Shown piece by piece: positions 1 through 6,675 of a stretch of 8,419 nt of DNA. Source of the stretch: JAUVIB01 sp964424545 (GTDB lineage: Bacteria; Calditrichota; Calditrichia; Calditrichales; Calditrichaceae); assembly GCA_964424545.1 (NCBI GenBank), contig CAYRJN010000169.1, forward strand, positions 1 to 8,419. Direction: 5' to 3'. The position numbers and the translations under genes were made by a program. Numbering within the stretch: the first letter of the stretch is position 1; each line of letters starts with the position of its first letter. The notes under the pieces are model-generated. The model was not told the DNA's origin and did no database searches. It worked only from the letters and a program-made list of their open reading frames with translations.

Positions 1-231
1 GGCATTGAACCGGAATCTTTGTTATTTTGTTATAAACCGGCCTGTAAAGGCACTATGGCAGAGGACTCTCATTTGGAATTAAATATTATTCCTGCGACAG
101 CCGTTTGCGATACCTGCGGATATAAATTTAGTACCTCGTCGCATGTCCCTTCCTGTCCAAAATGTGACAATATTGTTTTAATGGTAAGCGGCGGAAGGGA
201 CTTACAAATCAAATCCATAAACGTTGATTAA
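1..231 (+). CDS. hypA: HypA, hydrogenase nickel-insertion and zinc-binding protein (5' end missing)
   Basis: This is the C-terminal 76 codons of HypA; the reading frame is open to the first base of the window, so the N-terminal nickel-binding part lies upstream. HypA works with HypB to deliver Ni2+ to the large subunit of [NiFe]-hydrogenase. The visible part holds the zinc domain: two CxxC pairs (CDTC and CPKC, residues 36-39 and 52-55 counted from the first codon) separated by 12 residues. They are preceded by the family pattern KGTMAEDSHLEL and followed by the usual GGRDLQIKSI ending. Two further cysteines (10 and 15) sit just before the zinc domain; CxxxxC at this place is not needed for the fold and may be incidental. 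The gene leads the hyp set, but 563 bases separate it from hypB. Identification is secure; the true start cannot be seen. Confidence 0.95.
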   Translation, partial: GIEPESLLFCYKPACKGTMAEDSHLELNIIPATAVCDTCGYKFSTSSHVPSCPKCDNIVLMVSGGRDLQIKSINVD

Positions 232-233
232 TT

Positions 234-238
234 AAGGA
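234..238 (+). promoter_or_regulatory. Shine-Dalgarno AAGGA ahead of an ATG at 244
   Basis: AAGGA lies three bases after the hypA stop and 5 bases before ATG at 244. That ATG opens only 11 codons (MKYGSNNEIIQ, stop at 277-279). The site therefore marks a translation start that does not lead into the downstream ORF unless one base is skipped, which is the main reason to suspect a frameshift in the orphan gene. Confidence 0.45.
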
Positions 239-328
239 ATTTTATGAAATATGGTTCAAATAATGAAATAATACAATAAATATCTCTTTACTCATTATGA
301 AGCTTGGGTTGAAATACCCAAAGTAGAT

Positions 329-676
329 TTGAATCAAATGGAAGTACCCATAAGACAGCAAAGAAATACCGATTTATTAGTTCAATGGTCCGAAATAGAT
401 TATAGATATCCACAATATCTTTTTATTCAATATTATAAAAAATCGGTTGGATTTGCTAGCGATGGGCAATATAAAACGATTATTCGTTATCCTTATGTCG
501 GTAAATTTAAAGTTAATAAAAAGTATATCACATATGTTGAAAGGCAGTCAAGTGTATTGTACAGCCATAGAATTATTTTGCAAGCTCAAACTACCGGCGC
601 TTTATATATGAATTTTTTACCAGGCGGATCGATAACATGTAATTTTAATATTTATCAGAATATTGAGGTTTATTGA
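329..676 (+). CDS. Orphan hypothetical protein between hypA and hypB, possibly 5'-frameshifted
   Basis: I do not recognise this protein. From TTG 329 it has 115 residues. It is rich in Tyr, Ile, Gln and Asn, with alternating hydrophobic and polar residues that suggest beta strands, and shows no signal peptide, membrane helix or Cys/His metal motif. Neither TTG 329 nor ATG 338 has a visible Shine-Dalgarno site. The frame stays open upstream to 272 (the stop is TAA at 269-271) and reads like coding sequence (YNKYLFTHYEAWVEIPKV) but contains no start codon. A well-spaced AAGGA plus ATG at 244 is one frame away, and skipping one base near 271-277 would join it to give about 143 residues. It is visibly more AT-rich than the hyp genes around it, which fits an inserted or decaying gene. 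The 118 bases after it (677-794) hold no gene and only the hypB ribosome binding site. That the ORF is real is likely; its start and function are unknown. Confidence 0.5.
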   Translation: MNQMEVPIRQQRNTDLLVQWSEIDYRYPQYLFIQYYKKSVGFASDGQYKTIIRYPYVGKFKVNKKYITYVERQSSVLYSHRIILQAQTTGALYMNFLPGGSITCNFNIYQNIEVY

Positions 677-794
677 CTTTAACCGATTTTTACATATCTC
701 AAAATATAACAATGATTTCATTCGCTACTATATGATTATCTAATTCAAAAAATAGCGCCAAGTTATTTACAATTCATAATTTAAGGAGATAAAT

Positions 795-1595
795 ATGTGT
801 GACACCTGCGGCTGCGGCCAACCCGACGATGTCGTAACGATTTTAAAACCCGGGGAAATTACTGATCATCACCATCATTTACACCCTCATCCACACGCAC
901 ACGATCACGATCACACACACGATCATGCCCATGAACACGCCCATACACATGGTCGAGAAATTGCTGTTGAATTGGACGTAATGCAAAAAAACAACATGCT
1001 GGCCGAAAGAAATCGCGGTTATTTTGACGCTAAAAATATCATCGCATTAAATCTGGTCAGTTCTCCCGGATCGGGAAAAACAAGCTTATTGGAAAAAACC
1101 ATATCCGAGTTGAAAAATAATATATCCATTGCCGTAATTGAAGGGGATCAGCAAACTTTTCAGGACGCCGATAGAATCGATGCATTAAATACGCCGGTTA
1201 TTCAGGTCAACACCGGCAACGGATGTCATCTCGACGCTAATATGATCAATCAGGCCGTTAAAAAACTGAATTTGAGCGAACGTACGCTTTTAATGATAGA
1301 AAATGTCGGCAATCTGGTTTGTCCTGCGCTTTTTGATCTCGGCGAGGCCGGTAAGGTAGTTATCATCAGCGTTACCGAAGGAGACGATAAACCTATTAAA
1401 TATCCAACCATGTTCGAAATGTCCGATATTTGCATTATAAACAAAATCGATCTTCTACCCTATGTGGATTTCGACGTTGATCGCTGTAAAAACTTTGCCT
1501 TAAAAGTAAATCCAGGCTTAAAGTTTTTCACTCTTTCCGCTAAAACCGGTGAAGGCTTTGAACAATGGCTTCGATGGTTAAAAGAACAATTTTAA
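795..1595 (+). CDS. hypB: HypB, hydrogenase nickel-incorporation GTPase with His-rich nickel-binding tail
   Basis: HypB is a SIMIBI-class GTPase that, with HypA, loads nickel into the hydrogenase large subunit in the cytoplasm. The 266-residue product begins MCDTCGCGQ, the N-terminal CxxCGC high-affinity nickel site. Residues 25-52 are a His-rich nickel store with 16 histidines. The GTPase domain follows: P-loop SSPGSGKTS (89-97), EGDQQT (116-121) with its conserved acidic residue, the G-domain metal site Cys144-His145 (GNGCHLDA), Cys176 (NLVCPALFDLGE), and the guanine-specificity motif NKID (216-219). The late SAKTGEGF motif is also present. The start is ATG with AAGGAG (783-788) 6 bases upstream, a strong ribosome binding site. 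The gene stands 27 bases before the chosen hypF start, so the two are probably co-transcribed. All key residues are present, so it should be active. Identification is certain. Confidence 0.98.
   Translation: MCDTCGCGQPDDVVTILKPGEITDHHHHLHPHPHAHDHDHTHDHAHEHAHTHGREIAVELDVMQKNNMLAERNRGYFDAKNIIALNLVSSPGSGKTSLLEKTISELKNNISIAVIEGDQQTFQDADRIDALNTPVIQVNTGNGCHLDANMINQAVKKLNLSERTLLMIENVGNLVCPALFDLGEAGKVVIISVTEGDDKPIKYPTMFEMSDICIINKIDLLPYVDFDVDRCKNFALKVNPGLKFFTLSAKTGEGFEQWLRWLKEQF
867..950 (+). repeat. His-codon low-complexity tract inside hypB
   Basis: This stretch encodes residues 25-52 of HypB: four consecutive His codons followed by about a dozen X-His dipeptides (X mostly Asp, Ala, Pro, Thr or Glu). 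At DNA level it is a loose 6-base periodicity of CAY alternating with GAT, GCC or ACA codons. Such tracts change length easily by slippage, and HypB homologues vary widely here. Confidence 0.85.
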
Positions 1596-1609
1596 TTACC
1601 TCGGCGTTT

Positions 1610-1614
1610 GGGAG
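1610..1614 (+). promoter_or_regulatory. Shine-Dalgarno GGGAG that places the hypF start at CTG 1623
   Basis: GGGAG ends 8 bases before CTG at 1623. The in-frame stop TAA at 1620-1622 directly precedes that CTG, so translation cannot start further upstream in this frame. The same GGGAG sequence serves hypC at 4001-4005, with 7-base spacing. This supports CTG 1623 as the hypF start. Confidence 0.6.
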
Positions 1615-1622
1615 AACATTAA

Positions 1623-3941
1623 CTGAAAAAATTATTAAATCGGCAAAAAAGATTAAGAATATTAGTCAACGGCATCGTTCAAGGTGTTGGTTTCCGTCCT
1701 TTTGTATTTAATTTGGCTCAAAGTCTAAATTTGAACGGTTTTATTGCCAACAACAGCGCCGGCGTGGAAATAGAGATAGAAGGCTTGCAACTTGATATTG
1801 ATACATTTTTACATAAATTAAAAAACGAAGCGCCGCCTCTTGCTGAAATTATTGAAATTCATAGCGTAAAAATAAACCCGATAAATGACAAAAATTTTAA
1901 AATTGTTAAATCCAATGATCGGCAATATAATCAAACCTTAATTTCTCCCGATACGTCAATCTGCGACGACTGCCTGAGGGAGTTGTTTGATACCCACAAC
2001 CGCCGCTATCTTTATCCTTTTATCAATTGCACCAACTGCGGACCTCGTTTCACAATTATTCGTAAAATTCCCTATGATCGTCCATTTACTACTATGGCGT
2101 CCTTTAAAATGTGCCCAAAATGCCAAAAAGAGTATGACGACTCGAGAAACAGACGTTTTCACGCTCAACCTAACGCTTGCGCCGAATGCGGGCCGCGCGT
2201 CTTTTTTGAATCTACTTCAATAGGTAATATTATTCCCGATAATAAGGCAATAATTAAATCGGTTGAGTTGTTGAGCGAAGGTAAAATTGTCGCCATAAAA
2301 GGGTTGGGCGGATTTCATCTTGCTGTAAACGCTCTTGATAATCAGGCGGTTATACGGTTACGTCAACGAAAAAATCGAGAAGCTAAACCGCTTGCTATTA
2401 TGGTTGAAAATATACAAACCGTAAAACAAATCGCTTTTCTTAATAACAATGAAGAATCTTTATTGCAAAGTAGAGAGCGGCCCATTGTTCTATTGAAACG
2501 CAACATTACCGCACCCATTGCCGAAGCAGTTGCTCCGGCAAATAAACGTTTCGGTCTTATGCTACCCTATACGCCGTTGCATTATCTTCTCTTTTATTAT
2601 CTAAATAAAATATCTGCAAAATTGAATGCCTTGGTCATGACAAGCGCTAACCTATCGGAAGAACCGATTGTTATTGATAACAGCGACGCTCGTAAACGTT
2701 TATCAGCAATTGCCGACGGCTTTTTGCTGCATAACCGTGATATTTTAATCCGTGCCGATGATTCCGTTGTATTTTTTAACGGCGGTCATGCATCTTTTAT
2801 GCGGCGCAGTCGTGGATTTGTACCAAAGCCGATATTTCTTAAAAAATCATCACCCGATTTACTTGCCGTTGGCGCAGAGCTTAAAAATACCATCTGTTAT
2901 GTAAAAAAAAATCAGGCCTTTATCAGTCAACATATTGGCGATTTACAAAATCTGCTCGCCAATGATTTTTTTAAATCTACTATTAAGCATTTTAAAACTA
3001 TTCTTGATGTTCATCCGCAAGCCGTTGTCTGCGATCGACATCCCGATTATTTCTCGGCGCGCTGGGCAAGGGAACAAAAAGAGCTCCTTTTTGAAGTGCA
3101 GCATCATCACGCCCACCTTGCTTCGGTTATGGCCGAATGGAGGTTAGAAGGACCGGTCATCGGCATTATTCTCGATGGTACCGGTTTCGGATATGACGGC
3201 ACAATCTGGGGCGGTGAAATATTAGTCGGAAATCTTACACAATTAAAGCGCTGTGCCTATCTCGAAACTTTACCGTTGCCCGGAGGGGATTCCGCCGTAA
3301 AAGAGCCGTGGAAAATCTCCGTCAGCTATTTATTTCATACTTTCGGCGATAAGCTGCCGGCCTTACCCTTTTTACAAAATCATCCCGTAGAAATGATTAT
3401 AGGTATGATTCGAAAACGCGTTAACAGCCCGCTAACGAGCAGCTGTGGACGATTATTTGATGCCGTTGCGGCCATGAGCGGCGGCAGGGAAAAAATTTTA
3501 TATGAAGGACAGGCTGCTATAGAAATGATGCAAGCTGTTAAGAATATACCTGTAAAAGGCTATGAATTCTCGGACAGCACGCCGTCTATTTCAGTTAAAC
3601 CGATAATTCAATCGATAACGACAGATTTACTAAAGGGAACTGCATTTTCAACGGTTGCTGCAAAATTTCATAAAACAATTATTGATTTATTCACCCAAAT
3701 CGCCCTAAATTGCAGTAAGCAAAATCAAATTAAAGATATTGTATTAAGCGGCGGCGTTTTTCAAAATGAAATTTTATTGGAAGGAATAACCCGTTCGCTT
3801 GAAAAACAAGGATTGAATGTTTACAGTAACAAACTTATTCCTGCCAATGACGGAGGTATTTCTCTCGGACAAGCCGTAATCGCACAAGCATTGATAAAAA
3901 AAGAGTTACAAGAAGTACAATTTGATAAGCGGATGCTGTAA
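1623..3941 (+). CDS. hypF: HypF, carbamoyltransferase for hydrogenase cyanide-ligand synthesis
   Basis: HypF converts carbamoyl phosphate and ATP to carbamoyl-adenylate and transfers the carbamoyl group to the C-terminal Cys of HypE. All four modules are present in the 772-residue product. The N-terminal acylphosphatase domain carries GIVQGVGFRP (17-26, catalytic Arg25) and GFIANNSAG (catalytic Asn43). Two CxxC-x18-CxxC zinc fingers use Cys114/117/136/139 and Cys164/167/186/189. A YrdC-like domain follows (roughly 205-400; KGLGGFHLAVN and RSRGFVP). The C-terminal Kae1/O-carbamoyltransferase domain has metal-binding HHHAH (494-498), DGTGFGYDG (from 518), SGGVFQNE (709-716) and PANDGGISLGQ. The acylphosphatase core starts in frame well upstream of the first TTG (1713), and no ATG, GTG or TTG lies between the stop at 1620-1622 and that core. 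I therefore choose CTG 1623, which has GGGAG 8 bases before it. A sequencing error or substitution in an original ATG is the alternative. Length is normal for HypF. Confidence 0.96.
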   Translation: MKKLLNRQKRLRILVNGIVQGVGFRPFVFNLAQSLNLNGFIANNSAGVEIEIEGLQLDIDTFLHKLKNEAPPLAEIIEIHSVKINPINDKNFKIVKSNDRQYNQTLISPDTSICDDCLRELFDTHNRRYLYPFINCTNCGPRFTIIRKIPYDRPFTTMASFKMCPKCQKEYDDSRNRRFHAQPNACAECGPRVFFESTSIGNIIPDNKAIIKSVELLSEGKIVAIKGLGGFHLAVNALDNQAVIRLRQRKNREAKPLAIMVENIQTVKQIAFLNNNEESLLQSRERPIVLLKRNITAPIAEAVAPANKRFGLMLPYTPLHYLLFYYLNKISAKLNALVMTSANLSEEPIVIDNSDARKRLSAIADGFLLHNRDILIRADDSVVFFNGGHASFMRRSRGFVPKPIFLKKSSPDLLAVGAELKNTICYVKKNQAFISQHIGDLQNLLANDFFKSTIKHFKTILDVHPQAVVCDRHPDYFSARWAREQKELLFEVQHHHAHLASVMAEWRLEGPVIGIILDGTGFGYDGTIWGGEILVGNLTQLKRCAYLETLPLPGGDSAVKEPWKISVSYLFHTFGDKLPALPFLQNHPVEMIIGMIRKRVNSPLTSSCGRLFDAVAAMSGGREKILYEGQAAIEMMQAVKNIPVKGYEFSDSTPSISVKPIIQSITTDLLKGTAFSTVAAKFHKTIIDLFTQIALNCSKQNQIKDIVLSGGVFQNEILLEGITRSLEKQGLNVYSNKLIPANDGGISLGQAVIAQALIKKELQEVQFDKRML

Positions 3942-3981
3942 GAAAGTAATCGGAAATCCAAAAAATAATGGTATTAACATC

Positions 3982-3998
3982 ATTAATAATTTATTAAT
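3982..3998 (+). repeat. Short AT-only palindrome upstream of hypC
   Basis: ATTAATAA and TTATTAAT form a perfect 8-base inverted repeat around one central base, ending 2 bases before the hypC Shine-Dalgarno GGGAG (4001-4005). It lies in the 71-base hypF-hypC gap, the widest gap between hypB and hypD. It could be an operator or a weak hairpin, but A/T-only palindromes arise easily by chance in sequence this AT-rich. Confidence 0.2.
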
Positions 3999-4012
3999 TT
4001 GGGAGAATTTAT

Positions 4013-4309
4013 ATGTGTCTTGCCGTACCTGGAAAGGTAATTAAAATATATGAAGACGGCGGCCTTAAAATGGGCGATATTGATTACAGCGGAACGGTTA
4101 ATTCCGTTTGCCTTGAGTATGTTCCCGAAATCGAACTCGGGCAATATGTAATAGTTCACGCCGGATTTGCCATCTCTGTTCTTGATGAAGAAGAAGCTCA
4201 AAAATCATTTGAAGCCTGGGATGATGCCCTTGAAAAAGCTCGTGAACAGGGATTTACGATTGAAAATGAACCGTTGTCCGGTAAAAATAAGGCAGATAAA
4301 AGCAGCTAA
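4013..4309 (+). CDS. hypC: HypC, hydrogenase maturation chaperone (HypC/HybG/HupF family)
   Basis: HypC is a small chaperone that binds HypD to build the Fe(CN)2CO group and then carries it to the hydrogenase large-subunit precursor. The 98-residue protein begins with the invariant MCLAVPGKV; Cys2 is the essential residue exposed after Met removal. It continues with the OB-fold core (GTVNSVCLEYVPEIELGQYV) and the family signature VHAGFAI. The C-terminal part is a charged helix followed by a polar tail (about residues 80-98) slightly longer than in many HypC proteins. The start ATG has GGGAG at 4001-4005, 7 bases upstream. The gene is 20 bases before hypD, its functional partner, and the two are surely co-transcribed. 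Identification is secure. Confidence 0.97.
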   Translation: MCLAVPGKVIKIYEDGGLKMGDIDYSGTVNSVCLEYVPEIELGQYVIVHAGFAISVLDEEEAQKSFEAWDDALEKAREQGFTIENEPLSGKNKADKSS

Positions 4310-4320
4310 TTCATAAAAAC

Positions 4321-4324
4321 GGAG
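4321..4324 (+). promoter_or_regulatory. Shine-Dalgarno GGAG supporting the TTG start of hypD
   Basis: GGAG (within ACGGAG) ends 5 bases before TTG 4330. The next in-frame ATG lies at codon 31, just before the catalytic CGGQTH motif, and would remove part of the conserved N-terminus. This supports TTG as the true start. Confidence 0.65.
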
Positions 4325-4329
4325 TACCT

Positions 4330-5433
4330 TTGAAATATCTTGATGAATACCGCAATCCGGAAATTGCCAAAAGTTTACTGGATCAAATCCGTAAGGTTGT
4401 TACAAAACCCTGGGTAATTATGGAAATATGCGGCGGTCAAACGCATTCTATTATTAAAAACGGCATTGATCAACTATTACCTGAGGAGATAGAATTGGTT
4501 CACGGACCGGGTTGCCCTGTTTGCGTTACGCCCTTGGAAATGATTGATCAGGCTGTCGCTATCGCTCAACTTCCGGATGTTATTTTTACTTCTTTCGGCG
4601 ATATGCTGCGCGTACCTGGTACGGATAAAGATCTTTTTCAGATAAAATCCGAAGGCGGCGACGTTCGAATGGTGTATTCTCCTTTGGAAGCGCTTAAAAT
4701 AGCGCGGGAAAATCCTCAAAAAGAGGTGGTGTTTTTTGCCGTAGGTTTTGAAACCACCGCACCGGGTAACGCTATGGCTGTTTTTCAGGCGGCAAAAGAA
4801 GAGTTAAATAATTTTAGCGAGCTGGTAAGTCATGTTTTGGTGCCTCCCGCTATGGAAACGCTGCTTTCTTCTCCCGATAACCGCGTACAGGCTTATCTTG
4901 CCGCCGGACATGTTTGCACGGTTATGGGATATAACGAATATATTCCTATCGCCGAAAAATTTAGAGTTCCCATTACACCGACCGGTTTTGAGCCCGTCGA
5001 TATTTTACAGGGAATTTTGTCGGTCGTTAAACAGCTTGAAGAAGGAGAATACAAAATTGATAATCAATACGCGCGCGCCGTTAAGGCGGAAGGCAATATT
5101 CCCGCTCAAAAAATTATAAACGAAGTATACGAAATTTGCGATCGTAAATGGCGCGGTATCGGGCAGATTCCGAAATCGGGTATGCGCATAAATAAGAAAT
5201 ACGCTTCTTTTGATGCTGCCAAAAGATTTAACGTCGGCGCAATTAAAACGGAAGAACCGCAGGAATGCATTAGCGGGCTTATTTTACAGGGTTTAAAAAA
5301 ACCGCCGCAATGTCCGGCTTTTGGGAAAAAGTGCACGCCGCAGCATCCGCTTGGGGCCACTATGGTTTCCGAAGAAGGCGCCTGTGCGGCATATTATCGC
5401 TATCAACGCTTTTCCGACGCATTAAAAAAATAA
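4330..5433 (+). CDS. hypD: HypD, [4Fe-4S] scaffold for Fe(CN)2CO assembly
   Basis: HypD forms the complex with HypC on which the iron atom of the hydrogenase active site receives its two cyanides and CO; its iron-sulfur cluster supplies electrons. The 367-residue product shows the full set of signatures. EICGGQTHSI contains Cys34, HGPGCPVCVTP contains Cys62 and Cys65, and FGDMLRVPG and GFETTAPGNAMA follow. The C-terminal cysteines are 313, 328, 335 and 352, in the CISGLILQG...QCPAFGKKC...EEGAC pattern that binds the 4Fe-4S cluster. Length is typical of the family. The start is TTG with GGAG 5 bases upstream, and the gap to hypC is only 20 bases. No key residue is missing, so I expect an active protein. 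Confidence 0.97.
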   Translation: MKYLDEYRNPEIAKSLLDQIRKVVTKPWVIMEICGGQTHSIIKNGIDQLLPEEIELVHGPGCPVCVTPLEMIDQAVAIAQLPDVIFTSFGDMLRVPGTDKDLFQIKSEGGDVRMVYSPLEALKIARENPQKEVVFFAVGFETTAPGNAMAVFQAAKEELNNFSELVSHVLVPPAMETLLSSPDNRVQAYLAAGHVCTVMGYNEYIPIAEKFRVPITPTGFEPVDILQGILSVVKQLEEGEYKIDNQYARAVKAEGNIPAQKIINEVYEICDRKWRGIGQIPKSGMRINKKYASFDAAKRFNVGAIKTEEPQECISGLILQGLKKPPQCPAFGKKCTPQHPLGATMVSEEGACAAYYRYQRFSDALKK

Positions 5434-5461
5434 ACAAGCTTATTTCTTAAGGAATGACACG

Positions 5462-5539
5462 TTGACGATTCCACCCGTACTTTTTTCATTAATCACTTTG
5501 CGAAACCATGTTCTTAAATTTGGACTTTTTACACATTAA
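5462..5539 (+). CDS. Possible 25-residue micro-ORF in the hypD-hypE spacer
   Basis: AAGGA (5449-5453) lies 8 bases before TTG 5462, which opens 25 codons encoding a basic, hydrophobic peptide (starts MTIPPVLFSLITLRN if TTG is read as Met; contains Leu/Phe/Ile runs, ends FTH). The same Shine-Dalgarno also lies directly in front of ATG 5454, which gives only MTR before stopping at 5463-5465. No family is recognised. The 142-base spacer is long for this operon and otherwise empty. It may be a small protein, a leader peptide that couples translation to hypE, or a chance ORF. Confidence 0.2.
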   Translation: MTIPPVLFSLITLRNHVLKFGLFTH

Positions 5540-5575
5540 ACGATGTTTTAATAAACCGAAACAACGGGGTTCACT

Positions 5576-6628
5576 ATGATAAATATTTCGGAAGGTTTTT
5601 CCTGTCCTTTGCCAAAAATGGATTATAAATCCGTTCAACTTGCCCACGGCGCCGGCGGACGTCTATCTGCAGAACTTATTGATAAAATCTTTCTGCCATG
5701 TTTTTCCAATGAAACGCTTAATCGACTTGAGGATCAGGCTACATTAAACGTATCCGAAGGACGCCTTGCTTTCACCACCGATTCTTTTGTAGTTAATCCT
5801 ATCGTATTCCCTGGCGGTGATATCGGCGAGCTGGCCGTTAACGGCACGGTAAACGATATCGCCATGAGCGGCGCCAAACCTCTTTATCTCAGCGTAGGAT
5901 TTATTATTGAAGAAGGATTGGAAATTGAAACGCTTCATACCATTGCGCTTTCCATGCGCAACGCCGCCGATAAAGCCGGAGTGCAAATTGTTACGGGCGA
6001 TACCAAGGTTGTTAATAAAGGGGCCTGTGATAAGTTGTTCATAAATACCAGCGGTATCGGCGCCATTTCCAGTGGCGTAAATATCAGCGCCGCCAATCTG
6101 CGTCCCGGCGATAAAATTATTCTATCGGGGACCATCGCCGATCACGGTATGGCTGTTATGACAGTACGCGAAGGTTTATCATTTCGTTCGCAAATATTGA
6201 GCGATACAGCTTCGCTTAATCATCTCGTCGACGACATGCTCCATGTTTCCAAAGATATCAGAGCCATGCGCGATCCTACGCGCGGTGGGCTTGCCACTAC
6301 TTTGAATGAGCTTGCCAAAAGTTCAAAGGCCGGTATTCATATTTATGAAAATGAAATTCCTATTCGTGAAGAAGTAAGCAGCGCTTGTGAGATTTTAGGA
6401 ATCGATCCTTTATATGTAGCCAACGAAGGTAAATTGACGGCTGTTGTTTCCGCCGATGCCGCTGAAAAAATTTTGGGTAAAATGAAGCAAAATGAATTCG
6501 GGAAAGACGCTCGTATTATTGGCGAAGTAACCGAAGAGCATAAGGGTATGGTGATAATGCAAAACCGTCTCGGCGTTGACCGTGTAATTGATGTGTCCCT
6601 CGGCGAGCAGCTGCCAAGAATTTGTTAA
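5576..6628 (+). CDS. hypE: HypE, carbamoyl dehydratase of hydrogenase maturation
   Basis: HypE accepts a carbamoyl group from HypF on its C-terminal cysteine and uses ATP to dehydrate it to a thiocyanate, the source of the active-site cyanides. The 350-residue protein is an AIR-synthase (PurM)-like ATPase. Near the N-terminus it has AHGAGGRLS (23-31), then FTTDSFVVNP (66-75), GDIGELAVNGTVNDIAMSGA (81-100), VTGDTKVV, and DPTRGGLATTLNE with Asp233-Pro234-Thr235-Arg236. The protein ends exactly in PRIC, so Cys350 is the carbamoylated residue. The ATG has only a weak GGGG (5566-5569) as a ribosome binding site. It lies 142 bases after hypD, so it may depend partly on translation coupling or on its own promoter, though I see none. 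Identification is certain. Confidence 0.98.
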   Translation: MINISEGFSCPLPKMDYKSVQLAHGAGGRLSAELIDKIFLPCFSNETLNRLEDQATLNVSEGRLAFTTDSFVVNPIVFPGGDIGELAVNGTVNDIAMSGAKPLYLSVGFIIEEGLEIETLHTIALSMRNAADKAGVQIVTGDTKVVNKGACDKLFINTSGIGAISSGVNISAANLRPGDKIILSGTIADHGMAVMTVREGLSFRSQILSDTASLNHLVDDMLHVSKDIRAMRDPTRGGLATTLNELAKSSKAGIHIYENEIPIREEVSSACEILGIDPLYVANEGKLTAVVSADAAEKILGKMKQNEFGKDARIIGEVTEEHKGMVIMQNRLGVDRVIDVSLGEQLPRIC

Positions 6629-6633
6629 AAACT

Positions 6634-6651
6634 AAGATAAATATCTTTTTT
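6634..6651 (+). terminator. Weak hairpin plus T-run after hypE
   Basis: AAGATA-AA-TATCTT forms a perfect 6-base stem with a 2-base spacer (in practice 5 pairs and a 4-base loop), starting 6 bases after the hypE stop. It runs into six consecutive T. The stem is almost all A/T and so is thermodynamically weak. It is in the right place to end the hyp transcript, but read-through into the lipoprotein gene at 6676 is equally possible. Confidence 0.3.
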
Positions 6652-6675
6652 ATTTAAAAATGAAAGCATTTTTTT

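Noticed and set aside
265..280. Programmed ribosomal frameshifting in the orphan ORF
   Set aside because: No classical slippery heptamer or downstream stem-loop is evident; a simple one-base indel is the more economical explanation.
673..710. TTGACT followed by TATAAC as a possible promoter for hypB
   Set aside because: The two hexamers are 26 bases apart, too far for a sigma70-type promoter, and no better-spaced pair was found in the 677-794 gap.
867..950. The periodic His-codon stretch as a possible CRISPR or direct-repeat array
   Set aside because: It is in frame within hypB, encodes the known His-rich nickel-binding segment, and has no spacer structure.
1956..3147. Overlapping short ORFs in other frames inside hypF
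   Set aside because: They are alternative frames of well-identified HypF zinc-finger and Kae1-like coding sequence.
4832..5119. A 95-codon + strand ORF within hypD
   Set aside because: It is out of frame with the conserved HypD motifs on both sides and has no recognisable content.
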